Assembly (NCBI GenBank): GCA_963693365.1
Contig: CAVNZM010000008.1
Coordinates: 434,001 to 498,000, forward strand
Source: Amoebidium appalachense
Lineage: Eukaryota; Ichthyosporea
Direction of reading: 5' to 3'
DNA length: 64,000 nt
Within the stretch, counting starts at the first letter, position 1, and each line of letters opens with the position of its first letter. Below, one piece after another: positions 1-28,847 of this stretch. The notes beneath the pieces were generated by a model. That model ran no database searches and was not told the DNA's origin. It saw only the letters and a program-made list of their open reading frames with translations. A program made the translations under genes and the position numbers.

Positions 1-611
1 ATGGACAAGGGGGCCTAGCTAGACTGACGCTCAGGAGAGAACACGACGGGCTGGTGTGGCTGCAAATATGACGGTGTGGATGGGTTTGGGGTGGAGAGAA
101 GGGAGGGGGTACCGTGAGCGTTGGTGGGAGGCCTGAAAGAAGAAAATATGGGTACGGCAAAGGGATAAGTGGAAGCGAATTGGGGGAGGAAGGAAAGGGG
201 GGGGCAGAGAGGGCAGATCTAAGCACTAAGAAGGCACCATGACTACAAGCCAATGTAAGATGCAGCACAGTCCGAAGATTAAGATTAGCTGAGCCACACT
301 GTGTGGTGTGCCTGCATCTGTGACCTGCTGCCAGCATAGGTGCTCAGTAAAATTGCAGGTGTTTGGGTCACTGTGATAGCTTGGTGTGGGCACCGGAAGC
401 ATACACAGACATATGCTGTTCGCAGATTTTTAGAACAGGCGAAAACGTACACACTGACACACACGCACACTGAGAGACACACGACACATGCACATCACAC
501 ACACACACACATGCACAATACGCACGAGCACACTTTAGCTCTCCCCATATGCACTTAAGCACACGCATAAAACTGATGCGCATGCACACACCAGAAACAT
601 ACACACTACGG

Positions 612-651
<40 letters not shown>

Positions 652-738
652 TCCCCCCCCCTCCCCCCCCCCCCCCCCCCCCCTTCTTCCCGCCTCCTCA
701 CACACACACGCACACACACACACACACAACACACACAG
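1..738. other. 5' flank or intron of the TBC gene, no exon recognised
   Basis: Ordinary mixed sequence up to about 440, then (AC)n-rich DNA and an 84-bp almost pure C tract (about 615-683). This could be promoter, 5' UTR or first intron of the Rab-GAP gene downstream. No start codon in a convincing context was found, so the true 5' end of that gene may lie here or left of the window. Confidence 0.4.
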
Positions 739-14210
<13,472 letters not shown>

Positions 14211-15160
14211 CATGGCCCCCACGTGTGAATGCAAGGCTCTCCCGCATCAATCGTATGTCACAGTGGCTCGAATCGCGCGTGTGTGCTTGGAATTGTAAGA
14301 TTGCAGCGAACTTGTCAACCGCTTTAAGATGTTGGTGCAGGTTTGCTGGTTGGAGTGGTGTGTGACACTGTGTGTGTATGTGTGTGTGGGAAGGGGAGGG
14401 GAGGGATAGAACTTTTAACGCATGGGATGAATGGACAAAATCCGAATCGCAAACGCATGGCGGCCAAACGGCGGTCACGTCTGATGTTATACATAATAAT
14501 AGAGGCTAGGCTCTGACTTTTATACTCATGATAGAATAGCTGCTTTTAAAGGCAGTGACTCTCAGGCTGGTTGGTACGCATTTGATGTGGAGCGTTTAAC
14601 TTCCAACCCGCAATGAGTTTTTCGTACACGCTTGTGCATGTGCAGGGCCCTGGATTTGGGCCCGTGGTGGACCATATGCAGGACATGTACTTTTTGCACA
14701 TGCGTGTAAGTCTACATGGGCTGAGAGCTGAGCACTGTGTCAGTTTGTGTACATGTTTCGGGATGCTATGATGGCCGGTGATAAATGGTGTTGGGTGATC
14801 TAGATCCACACCATGCAATTTTTATATAAATATCGCATACGTAGAGCTTTGTAACCCAGCTGGCCTGGGCATGTATTTCGCACACTTTTGCAGGCAGGTG
14901 TGTCTTGAAAAATGAGAATGCCCTATGAAAGAGAGAGAGCGCCAGCGAGAGAGAGAGAGAGAATCGTGTGACGTATGCGTGCGTGTGTGTGTGTGTGTAC
15001 GTGTGTGTGTGTGTGCGTGTGTGTGTCCTCGAGACTTCACCGAATTCGAAGGTTTCTGCGCATGCGCGCCGCTCTCACGAGTCCCTCACGGTGACTTGAC
15101 TTGACACGTTGAATTCGAAGTGGCCGGGAAGCGCCACTTTTAAGATGAAGGCCCCTGGGG
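14211..15160. other. 3' flank of the TBC gene
   Basis: Unique, moderately AT-rich sequence downstream of the TGA at 14208-14210. No canonical AATAAA was seen close to the stop; AATAAA occurs at about 15319. A (GA)n/(GT)n stretch lies at 14930-15025. No gene seen. Confidence 0.5.
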
Positions 15161-15164
15161 GCCA

Positions 15165-15765
15165 ACAAACCGGTACCGACTATCGACCCCAATGGATCTG
15201 AATTCACTTGTTGTTTTATTTTTTATTTCATCGCTGTGGCTCTTTCGAAGTCGGTTATTTTGGTGGTCATGTAGCCTGTGGCTGCACGTTGCCTTCATAT
15301 CCACTGGACCACTGATCAATAAATCCCAGTCAAGCTTAAGAGAAAAAAATTCAATGCGCCGAATGGCTAATCAGGCGTAAATCAATCGATGAGCCCTTGG
15401 GGTTTACACACTTTTTATTGCGTGGACACTGCCGGAGGCCCAGCCACATTCGCGAGCTAAATTTGCAAATCGTGGATCCCCCGAGATCGAGCCAACTTAT
15501 GACCCCTGATATTGAAAAAAATTATTTTTTTTCTTTTGACTGGATTTATTCGACGGAAAGATATGACAAGTATGCACGGCACACTGAGAAGACAATAAAA
15601 ACTTCACGAGTTATCCAAATTATAATGACTTTAAATTTTGTATGAAAACTGATGATTTTGGTATAGTAACCCGGGGGGCTCTTCGATCGATTTACGCCTG
15701 ATTAACCAGTCGGCGCATTGCATTCCAGATCCATTGGGGTCGATGATCGGTTTTGTGGCTCCCGA
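15165..15765. repeat. Imperfect inverted-repeat (fold-back) element
   Basis: The left arm contains CGACCCCAATGGATCT (about 15184-15199) and, after an insertion, AATGCGCCGAATGGCTAATC and CAGGCGTAAATC (about 15353-15390). The right arm, 15665-15765, carries the reverse complement of both blocks placed side by side. Internal sequence is AT-rich and non-coding. A decayed MITE-like fold-back element is the simplest reading. Confidence 0.65.
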
Positions 15766-16313
15766 AATCTGACAGGGGTCTTTACCTTAAAGCTCGGTCG
15801 ACCTTTCTCTGCTCATGGCGATCTAGATGGCCCGTGACGGCTAATGCTAACCGTTGCGCTGGGCGGCGGAGGCCCTACTGTCATGCTTGCGCAAGTCAAT
15901 TCTGCCAATCGCGCACTGCTGGCAGTGAGCAGTTGTTGCCGCAGCCTGCAGGTCTGGCGCCCGTACTGTAAACTCACTTCATGAGGTTCCTTTTTATTTT
16001 TTGTTGCACAGCCTGTGACTGCGGCAAACAGTGGAGGTGACACGTGTGTCTTTTCCGTACCTTAAGCGCTTACTTAATGTTGTCGTTCTGTGGATTTGAG
16101 GCGAAGCGTTATAGGACATGATGACTTTCAGCAAATAGTGTTCGGATGGTAGAAGCTTGCGTGTTGGGGGCTGGGGAGCCATTCAGGGCCACCCAAACTT
16201 TGGAAGGTATACTTGGAGCATAATGATTAGGGAATTTGAGTAGAGCCCTGAGTTGTGTCCTTACCAGCAGCACACGTTACAAACTACTGAGCCTAGCGCG
16301 ACCTCCTAGTCAG

Positions 16314-16401
16314 ATGCCGGCCGGTTACCATTCCCAATTTAGTGATTTCAGTCGCGGTCTCAGCATCACGAAAGTGGTTCTCGTTCTGACAATGATTCAA
16401 G
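16314..16401 (+). CDS. Candidate first coding exon of an unidentified membrane or secreted protein
   Basis: The ATG at 16314 opens a frame of 29 codons ending in a near-perfect donor, CAAG|GTAAGT, at 16402. The predicted peptide starts MPAGYHSQFSDFSRG and continues into the hydrophobic stretch ITKVVLVLTMI, which could be a signal anchor or first membrane helix. The following DNA is a C-rich and (CT)n desert, then a retroelement fragment, and I found no second exon that joins it in phase. It may be the surviving end of a gene disrupted by repeat expansion, an exon with a very long intron, or chance. I do not recognise the protein. Confidence 0.33.
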
Positions 16402-18354
<1,953 letters not shown>

Positions 18355-18355
<1 letters not shown>

Positions 18356-19545
18356 ACAAAACACCACCCACCTTCCGTTTCATTGCCAACTCCTCTGCCA
18401 CATCACTTGAACCTCTCTCCCGCCTTCTCACTAGTGTGTTTAAGTTCGTCTCCCCTGATGTCGAACGTATGTGGTGTGATGTTGTCAAACCCCACCTGCC
18501 ACACAACACTAGCTCTTGGATTCTCACGGATAGCACCGCACTCACACACACAATCAACGCCCTTAACCGTACCACACGCCAACACGAAAATACGCCCGTG
18601 TCTGTGTTTGATTTTTCCACACTCTACACCAAGATTGACTTGCATGATTTGAAAGCTCGCCTCACTACACTGATTGACGCAATATTTGTCAAAAAATGCA
18701 CGGACGCTCGCAAACCACACATGTTTATTAAGAAAACCGGCTCCACGTTGTCCTGGGTGGATCGTGTAGATGATGATTCCCAGGATGATTCCTTTGAGCC
18801 TAAAGAACACTCTCTACATCTCTCTAAGGCACAGCTTGTGGATTTTCTATGTTTCCTCGTAGATAACATATATGTTGTGTTTGGCGATACCCTCTACAAA
18901 CAGGACATTGGTATCCCCATGGGTACAAACTGTGCTGTTTTCTTGGCTAATTTCTATCTCTTTACTTATGAGTTGGATTTTGTTCGCAAGCTTATTGCAC
19001 ACGAACGCATTGATGTCTTGGTAGATTTTCAGTTTACTCGCCGCTACATAGATGATTTGATCTCCCTTCATAATCCTCGCATTCTCTCCCACCTCTATTT
19101 AGAAGATTGTGATTTCGGTCTATATCCCAAGACCAGCCTTCAACTCAACCCTGCCGGTTCCTCCCCCTCTGTCCCCTACCTCGACTTGCATATCACCTGC
19201 ACTAATCACGGCATTCACACAACCATCTACAACAAGCTCGACACACCCACGTTCAATACACTAGACATCGTTCGTTTCCCACATCACGACTCATTCATCT
19301 CCCGCACTGCAAAATACGGCATCATGACAAGTCAAATGCATAGCTACCAGCGCAAATGCTCCACACTTGCTGCATTCACCACATGCACTGCACGACTTGC
19401 TAAAACATTGCTTAACAAAGGCTACTCGTTTAGACTCTTGCACCACAAAATGCACAGCTTTCTCGCCACACACCCGCACATATACCGTGGCGTTCACTCC
19501 TCTCACATACTCTCCATCATCACTAAAAAGATCAACACTCCCTAG
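18355..19545 (+). mobile_element. Reverse-transcriptase ORF, 5'-truncated, catalytic motifs intact
   Basis: An open frame of 396 codons ends in TAG at 19543-19545. It begins abruptly at the edge of a poly(C) tract with HKTPPTFRFIANSS, which matches the middle of retroelement proteins of this type, where a segment such as PKLHK precedes the RFIA block. Visible RT motifs, numbered from the first His: FDFSTLYTKI (85-94, motif A Asp86), GIPMGTNCA (186-194, motif B) and YIDDL (231-235, motif C Asp233-Asp234). A conserved C-terminal block (SYLDL-like PYLDLHI, YGIMTSQM, LLNKGYS) follows. The FDFSTLYT...GIPMGTNCA...RYIDD combination is that of an RT family common in invertebrate genomes with Penelope-type features; the exact class is inference. 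No endonuclease domain, terminal repeat or A tail is seen. Probably a dead-on-arrival insertion, although the remaining ORF has no stop or frameshift. Confidence 0.88.
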
Positions 19546-20800
<1,255 letters not shown>

Positions 20801-20823
20801 ATTACCTGTAATCTTCGCTTATT

Positions 20824-20825
<2 letters not shown>

Positions 20826-20858
<33 letters not shown>

Positions 20859-21410
20859 TGTGCGGGGTTGCACATACCGGTGTCTACTTTTCTTCTTACT
20901 GTTTTTCTCTCCACACACTTCATCTGTCCACTTCTGCATACCCCCTTTCATAGCTATAGACACACTTCACACATTGCGTTACGCGCACGCATGCACACAC
21001 CGCTCTGTTGGCGACAGCTCCCTTGGAACCCATGCGGCATGTTACCCGCCGGCGTAACATAACTCGGACTATCGGTTTGGCTTTTTTCAAGCCCAAAGCA
21101 ATGGGTGATACCATATTTCCGGCTGACATCCGGGGGCATAGCTTTCCGTTCGAAGACGATAAAGTTCCGCCCTAGTAAGCGTGTTACTACCCTGCGGCGT
21201 GGGTCAAATCTCATATTTTCCCCTCTGATTACGAATTCTGTGGCCTTCGGGACTTAATTCTTTTCAGCTGGTGTAGTATGTTAGCCAGGGAAGTATCGAC
21301 TTAGGTATCGACGGGGGAGCTTCCTAGAAGCCCCGTCTCCTGAGTTCCTATCTATATTTTTCTTGCTTCTGCTTACTGCTGCAACTTTAACCCCCGGCCT
21401 TTCCCACTGC
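20826..21410. other. Intergenic, no gene seen
   Basis: A 28-base (GT)n tract followed by mixed unique sequence. No convincing exon. Confidence 0.5.
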
Positions 21411-21676
21411 CCTTGCCTGCATAAGCAACCCTGCTCGTCTCTGATCAAGACGGGTGACCTACTCATGTTCAAGTGAAACAGTATCTGAGTTGGGTTTCGT
21501 TAACGAGGGGAATAGGTCGAAACTCGGGTACTGTGGATGACGTGGGCCCCCCCTGAGGATGGGCTCTGCTTATTATGCATACTCTTTATGTATGGCTTGC
21601 ATTCTGCATCGTGTTATCCGTTTGTTCTTGTGTACTTCGTACTTTTTGACGCATTCAAAACCCCCCCCCCCCCCCC
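21411..21676 (+). repeat. Dispersed repeat family A, tandem copy 1
   Basis: Starts GCATAAGCAACCCTGCTC and ends GCATTCAAAA plus about 18 C. Nearly identical to the copy that follows immediately and clearly related to the copy at 10295. It includes a small stem, CGTCT...AGACG, around TGATCA. Confidence 0.9.
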
Positions 21677-21930
21677 CTGCTCGTCTCTGATCAAGACGGG
21701 TGACCTACCCATGTTCAAGTGAAACAGTATCTGAGTTGGGTTTCGTTAACGAGGTGAATAGGTCGAAACTCGGGTACTGTGGATGACGTGGGCCCCCCCT
21801 GAGGATGGGCTCTGCTTATTACGCATACTCTTTATGTATGGCTTGCATTCTGCATCGTGTTATCCGTTTGTTCTTGTGTACTTCGTACTTTTTGACGCAT
21901 CCTCCCCCCCCCCCCCCCCCCCCCCCCCCG
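21677..21930 (+). repeat. Dispersed repeat family A, tandem copy 2
   Basis: A direct tandem duplicate of the preceding copy, beginning at TGCTCGTCTCTGATCAAG and ending GACGCATCCT plus about 28 C. Very few differences from copy 1, so the duplication is recent. Confidence 0.9.
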
Positions 21931-22312
21931 TGTTTGATTTTGGGTTCCCACTTTTGTGACGCTTTGTTGTTGCTCCCTGTTGTCTCCTCCACATTTCCAA
22001 CCCTCTAACGCATACATCACTTCCCCCCTCCCCCCTTTGGCCCCTCCCTCTCTAAATCGAACAGTTTACTCCTTCTGAACATCTTCCCAACACAGCTCAA
22101 CACCGGGCACGACACCCTTTCTGCCCACATTCCAGGCTCTGCAATCCCTTGAGCTATCCTTCCCTACTGTATCCTCACGGTGGTCCCGAAGTCTGGGTCA
22201 CCAGGTTTTGGTTTGTCTTAGATTGCAATCCTCCTTGTTAGTGTTATGTTCCTTTATGAATCACTCGTTTAGCAAACCCCCCCCCCCCCCCCCCTCCCCC
22301 CTTCCTCCTGTG

Positions 22313-22390
22313 TTCAAGTGGTGAAGCTGTATTGAAGCAGTATCTGAGTTGGATTGTCGACGAGGTGAATGGGTGTCTGGGTATGTGTGG
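22313..22390 (+). repeat. Dispersed repeat family A, fragment
   Basis: Contains TGTTCAAGTG, AGCAGTATCTGAGTTGG and CGACGAGGTGAATGGGT in the family order; the rest is missing and runs into (GT)n. Confidence 0.6.
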
Positions 22391-22395
22391 ATGTT

Positions 22396-22436
<41 letters not shown>

Positions 22437-22542
22437 AGTTCGTTCCCTTTTGTGTGTCTCTGTATCTCCCGACATCCCCCCCCCCCTCCCCCCCCCCCCC
22501 AAAAAAAAAAAAAAAAAAGAGAAAAGAAAAGAAAAAAGAAAA

Positions 22543-22582
<40 letters not shown>

Positions 22583-22852
22583 CTAAAGGCTGATAAAGCT
22601 ACTTCATTTAAAGTCCCTTTCTGGTTCTCGGATCTGTGTCTTTCGACACAGAAACCCCCATCTACAAAGAAATTCGAATTATTCCTTCTCCTGGCAGCGT
22701 TAACCGTACTGGCATGTGTAGTGTGTATGCCCTGTGATGTAGTGCATGCACGTGCACGAACACGCCGGGCACACAACACAAATGCCACACGCGTGCACCA
22801 TTATGACGTGTACCAACACTCAACCACCCACGTATATGCACACCACACCACA

Positions 22853-22913
<61 letters not shown>

Positions 22914-23114
22914 CACAATCTACCCACAGACCTGCACTTAAACATGCACGTGCACATGTACACACTTTAACTGGAAAAGCAGAAAAAAAAGGTCTGCTAA
23001 ATCATCAGCTTTGCCACAGTGCACCTCCCCACCGCTCCCACGGCACCCGGAGTCTTTCTACCCCCCCCCCCCCCCCCTACCCCCACGTGACGCATGCACA
23101 CACACACACGTGTG

Positions 23115-23146
<32 letters not shown>

Positions 23147-23357
23147 TAAAAACACGCACCCACACACACACACACACACACACACGTCACACACACACAC
23201 ACACACGTACACACACACAAACAACCACACCCACCCACCCACACTCTCCCACACTGCCACACATCTTAGAATTCGTTACCACACACACTTGCACATATGG
23301 ACACAAGCGTGTGTGCCCGTCGCGCACACACACGGGGACACGTGCGCGCCCACATGA

Positions 23358-23451
<94 letters not shown>

Positions 23452-24760
23452 CGCACACATACACACACACATACACACACACATACACAAGTACACAGGT
23501 AATTACCGTGTGTATGTGCTGAATATGGCGGTTTTTTTAGTCGAAGCCACACAGTTGATGCGTGCATGTATAATCGTGTGTGATCAGCGCGTGTGTGGGT
23601 ACCGAGTCCAAGATTCGAGAGTGGATGTGTGGACGCGTAGGGCGCGGTTACGGGTGCCGGTGTCTAGACCTCCGTGCCGTTCGTGCGCGCTACTTTATGC
23701 GTACCTCGCACGTGTGACGTACAGGCACAGGGAGAAAGATGTTTTCCCTTTAGCCAGGCTACTTCTCGGAGGCTGACAGAGCCCTTGCACCCAACTGTTT
23801 GCGTGCTAGCGGGATAAAAATCATCTATCTTTCGTACATCATGCAACTACACATGCGTTTGGCAATTTACTAGGTGAACGTGTTTATGAGTGTGTGTGGG
23901 TTTTTCTCTGTGAAGCCGTCTTGCACAAACATGGCTAGCAATTCATGCTCCCCAGCATCATTGTTCCCTTGTTTCTATTGTTTTTTGAAAAGAGACTTGA
24001 AGTGTGCAGGACCGCTGATGTTCGACATGGGTCATCAGCCACCAGTGGTGGAACAAGGGGGTGAAAAAAAACTTACAAACAGGAAAAAAGAACCTCTTCC
24101 GCAAAGAGCAGACCGGGTCGTCGCCTTTGCGCTCCTTTGCGCTGCGCAAAAGTTGCCGCATGCCATCTGCGTGACACTTGGCAGTTATTTGGTCGCATTT
24201 GATTGATGTAATCATTTCATATGTGTCAATTAGTACGAGATAGCATTATAAAGGTCGACCCATCTTTAAACACAAATATATCTGACTCAAATGAATCGCG
24301 CTGACTAATTTATTGTAATGTTTTTATACAAAGCAGGTAAAAAAGTAGGTCGGCGCACGGACTGTCGTCACGGTGGCACTATGGTGCCTCGCGCGCCACG
24401 CGGCCCACGGATATGCCCCCCCCTTTTTTTTATATGATCTCGGAGCTACTGGGGGTTTACACACTTTTCGCGAGTCATGATCAGTGGACACAGTACTAGT
24501 TGTCATGAAACAGCACTCGACGCTTGCCCTTTTGTAGCCTCTCTAAGAGCCTCTATCCGTCTCTGTTGCTTGTAAAGCTATGCCGATAGTTGCCCGGGCA
24601 TTTGAACCTTTGTTTCTGTGTTTGGGGGCCTACCCACGTACTAGCCCTGGAACAGAAACTTTTGAAGCTTCCGCCCAGGTGACCCGCTGTCCGTGAGTCA
24701 TCACGTGACGGCGGACCGTCACTGCGGTGTAGACCTCGTATACTCTTGGTATGTGCCAAA
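22391..24760. other. Intergenic: (GT)n/(AC)n tracts and unique sequence
   Basis: (GT)n 22398-22432, C-then-A junction 22478-22518, (AC)n at 22545-22580, 22854-22908, 23101-23216 and 23366-23446. The unique stretch 23500-24750 has no convincing exon: the frames present lack splice context, family motifs and coding-like codon bias. Confidence 0.55.
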
Positions 24761-24768
24761 ACGCCTGC

Positions 24769-24925
24769 TCATTGGCTACTAAATCAGTCTTCATCTAGGG
24801 TGATGATTCGATCAACATTCCACTAAAGATCCAATAATTTGGTTGGATCAAAATCCCGAATAGCTCTTGGTCGTTTACTCTCGCCAATCACAACCAGGTG
24901 TTGTTGGGGAGGCTCAAGTATATAA
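24769..24925 (+). promoter_or_regulatory. Candidate RNA polymerase II promoter with CCAAT motifs and TATA box
   Basis: ATTGG (inverted CCAAT) at about 24770, CCAAT at about 24893, and TATATAA beginning at about 24919. Spacing of CCAAT and TATA is typical of eukaryotic core promoters, with transcription expected to start at about 24950. Confidence 0.5.
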
Positions 24926-25212
24926 TCACGCGTCCTTGGAGCATTTGTGAGACGACTTGCAAGTGAACACTGACCCATCAACCACTCGGAACAGACTCAG
25001 TAGATTTAACGTTGACAAACATTACACTTTGATATATGCAAACAACCGACTCTCCAATTTTTTACAAAGAAAAAAAACATATGTGTGTGTGAATGCTGTA
25101 ACTGCACATTGTAACTCACCTTACTTATATTTGTAGCACATAAGTTCATGCGAATCCTCCGTAATAATTGCACATCCCCAAGCATCCACATTGCTTTACC
25201 ACGCTTCTCACC

Positions 25213-25461
25213 ATGCTGCACTACCTGCCGTCGGGCCCCTCCGCCATGGCTGCCTTCAGCCCCATGTCGTCGCCGCCATCCCGCAGGCGGCTGCAGACGC
25301 AAATGCGCTCAGCCAGCTGCTGCTACGGGTCACCCCTCATCACCTGCCCCTGCATGCGCGGCCCAACCATGTCCCCACTACCGCCACCACGCAGCACCCC
25401 ACGTACAGAACTGGGTTCGACGCAGGCGCAGGGGGACAGCACGCAGTATGCCCACGAGTAA
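25213..25461 (+). CDS. Possible small protein downstream of a TATA box
   Basis: ATG at 25213 with a second ATG in an excellent context (GCCATGG) at about 25246, stop TAA at 25459-25461; 82 codons from the first ATG. The region is GC-rich and coding-like compared with its AT-rich flanks. A second frame, one base offset, is open through to a TAA at 25520 and looks equally coding-like, so the frame is uncertain. The 25213 frame gives a Ser/Pro/Arg/Met-rich, Cys-containing peptide with no recognised domain. A 5' UTR intron ending at about 25137 (TTTGTAG) is possible. Confidence 0.3.
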   Translation: MLHYLPSGPSAMAAFSPMSSPPSRRRLQTQMRSASCCYGSPLITCPCMRGPTMSPLPPPRSTPRTELGSTQAQGDSTQYAHE

Positions 25462-26744
25462 AGGCCACGTCGCTGCTGCAACCTTGGTGTGGACCCTTCA
25501 ACCCCGACGTGGCTGTGTAACCTCTGAGAATGGAGGATGTGACGCTTATTTCAATAATATATATGCAAGAGTCATCATTCGCGGTGAAGCATTGAGTTGA
25601 ACACAAATGCCACTGCTAGAACATGTATTAATGTGTAGTTGAATCCACATTATGTGCTCATTGGATTTTGAATGCCCCATCCTACTACTATGGTACCGCT
25701 AAGTTACTATATTGATCCGACATATCAGCATATCGAAGCTATATATGGCATGATGACACAGGTCCATCAACACATATGTCCTTCGCATCTCCGATGATAG
25801 AAAGACACAAAACAGTGAAAGTATACGTAGGAAAATGACTATCAGTAAATGGACTTGTTAGACAGTTGGTTGTATGTTGGGTCGGCAACTACCCAAAGAA
25901 AACGTTTGTACATAAATTCCCTGTTCTTGATATCGATCTTCTGCAACAGCACATTTTTGTTTGAAATGTGTTGCACCCAATGACCGCAGCGGTACTTTGG
26001 TGGGGCGCCGGGGGGGGGGTGTTGTTTTGTACGGGTCTAAGGGAGCAGAGTGCACAGAGGTGTCATGTAAAACACGACCAACACAATAAAGAGAGGGCAA
26101 TCGGAGTTGTTCACGAGACATTGAAAGATTTTAAACAACAACTGATCCTTTATTGTGCTCTCGGTTCTTTTTGTACTTGCGACTTATCAGCTTATCACAA
26201 CTAAAGGGGGAGAACCAATCGGTTCTATCAGAAGATAGAAAAACACATTTCGACAGAGCATACGCATTCCAACTTCCGACTTAACTAAAGTTTAGAAACT
26301 CTTACTTAAATAAATTAAGTAATTATACATCTAGTCACTATTAACACACATATATATTTATATTCGTCTCTATAAAGAAACTCATTTAAATACATATATT
26401 TCCTAATAGTCGACACTCTCAAAGTGAAGACACATTGCAATAAACCGAATTCCATATGTATCTATTGTCCAATCACAACACATATATTAATAGACAGGAA
26501 TGCACAACACGATCCACAGATGTACTCGCTCGCGAGGATTGGCTAGCCATCCTATTGAGAACAAAACTAAGCCACTTTGAAATAAAAGAAAGACGACGAA
26601 TGTAGCTAGCCAATTACGCTACCTCTCAGATAAACAGAGGAGAGCAAACAGAAATAAAATACAAGAAGTTCTTATCAGGCAAGAGAGCCAGGTGTGCACA
26701 GATCTACAGATATCTGTGCTCACAGAAACAAGGGAGAAAGAGAG

Positions 26745-26783
<39 letters not shown>

Positions 26784-27219
26784 GAGAGAGAGAGAGAGAG
26801 AAAGAAAAGAGAAAAGGGAAAGAGCACAAAGAAGGAAAGCGGACACGAATACAAACAAAGCTAAGACACATACATTATGAGGCTTCAAGGCACTTGCTGT
26901 CATACGTGGTGACGTATTCCAACAGGAGGGGGGGGGGGGGGGATGGGAGGAGGGAATGAGCATCCTTCCATTTTACGAGTCGACAATAAATCTAATCTGT
27001 TTGCCCAGTTGGTATTGCGTGCCTTGTGGCCTGATGACGGCGCGGTGGTGGTAGGAAGCATTCAAGGAGAGAAGGTAATTTCTTTTGTAGGGCCGAGCTT
27101 TTGCTTTTGAAATTTTTCGCTCTCTCTCGTCCTTCCATCCTTCCTTGAAGTTCCTTTCTTTCTTCCCGTTTTTTGCAGAATAACTTTTGGGACGAGAGGG
27201 AACGCGGCCTGGGGCGAGT

Positions 27220-27269
<50 letters not shown>

Positions 27270-27683
27270 GGGGGTTTGGCTAATGCAAGCCAGCCACTGC
27301 TGCATCCGAATTTCTCCCTTCTCCAATACCTTGGGCTCTTGGCCGGCACTTACCCTATACGGAGCCGTGAGACGTGTAACAGAGGGTAACAGTATTAAAC
27401 TGTAAAAGCCTGACAGTGTTCAGGTGATAGATCTTTTCTCGATGCAACCATTGTCATCAGTAGACGTACAGGATCGACGTTGCTAGTCACCACACGTGAC
27501 GTCATGGGTAATGAGCTGCATATGCTCTGTTTGGTTTGGCATTACCGTACCTTCCCTCGTCCCACCTTCCCCTTCATGCACGCACACCTGTCGGCTTAAA
27601 TGAAGCATGAAGCATGACGCACGCAAACTGTCAGGCATGTGTGCATCTGCTGTGGTGCACAAGCACACACTGTAAGCAAACAC

Positions 27684-27686
<3 letters not shown>

Positions 27687-27764
<78 letters not shown>

Positions 27765-27814
27765 ATACACACACACACACGCACACCACATACATACACA
27801 CACACACACACGTA

Positions 27815-27901
<87 letters not shown>
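27687..27901 (+). repeat. (AC)n microsatellite
   Basis: About 215 bases, interrupted by CATACAC and CGTACGCG motifs. Confidence 0.96.
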
Positions 27902-27903
<2 letters not shown>

Positions 27904-28758
27904 TCACACATCGTGAGGAGACACTGCCAGGTTGCTCCTTTTTATGTTTCTACAGACATTGCCCAGCTCCTATCTCTCCCTCTCGGAGCTTCCTTGACTG
28001 GTTCCAGCAACCTTTTGCCTTTGCAGAAAAAGTTCAAAGCTAAGCCGACAGAAAACATATGCACGTACACTTGAACTTGTGGGCTGCAAACATTTGCGTG
28101 TGGGGGGGGGGGGGGGGGGGGGGGAGGGAGACCAAAGTCCGACGGTCTAGAGTTTGTGCCTTAGATTCTACTGTTTCGGGGGGGTGTCGATGAAATCTTA
28201 CGGCAATCAAAGCGGGAGACATCCGGTCGTACCCATGATATTGTTTGGGTGTGTGGGTGGGTGGTGGGATTTGGTGGTGAGGGAGAGGAGTGAGGGTGGG
28301 GGGGGGGGGGGGGGGGGGGGGGGGGAGGGCGGGGGCTGGGAGAGGTGGGCCGGGTGTGTGCACACACGTGCGTATGGGGGGGGGGGTGGGGGTTTGGGGG
28401 GCAGAAGGGAGGGGAGGGTGGGGAGGGGGGAGGGGGGGGGGGGGGGGTAGGGCGGAAGCTTAATTTGGTGGGTAAACCCCGAGGGGGCCACGGAGGTGGC
28501 CAGCAAGGGTGGGGAGGGGGGGGGGGCTCGAAGAGGAGCCTCAACGGAAGGGAGGATGGGGGGCATTGCCAAGAGATCCGGAAAATGCTGTACATGTGCA
28601 TGCATGCAAGTGCGCAGTGTTCAACCGTTGAACTGACATTGTGTAAAGCACGCCGCGCGCTCCGGTGTGCGAGTGTTTGTGTGTGTGTATGTATACAGGT
28701 GTGTGTGTGTTTGTTGTGATGATGGAGACCCGTGGAACCCACATAAGGACCGGGAGGG

Positions 28759-28779
28759 GGGGGGGTGGGGGAGGGGGGG

Positions 28780-28825
<46 letters not shown>

Positions 28826-28847
28826 AGGGGGGGGGGGGGGGGGGGGG
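28759..28847 (+). repeat. Long poly(G) tract
   Basis: About 90 bases almost entirely G with single A interruptions, one of the longest G blocks in the window. Confidence 0.95.

Noticed and set aside
23510-23776. 88-codon open frame after (AC)n with a possible CACAG acceptor
   Set aside because: Codon use is not coding-like, there is no motif, and the upstream acceptor is a chance AG in the repeat.
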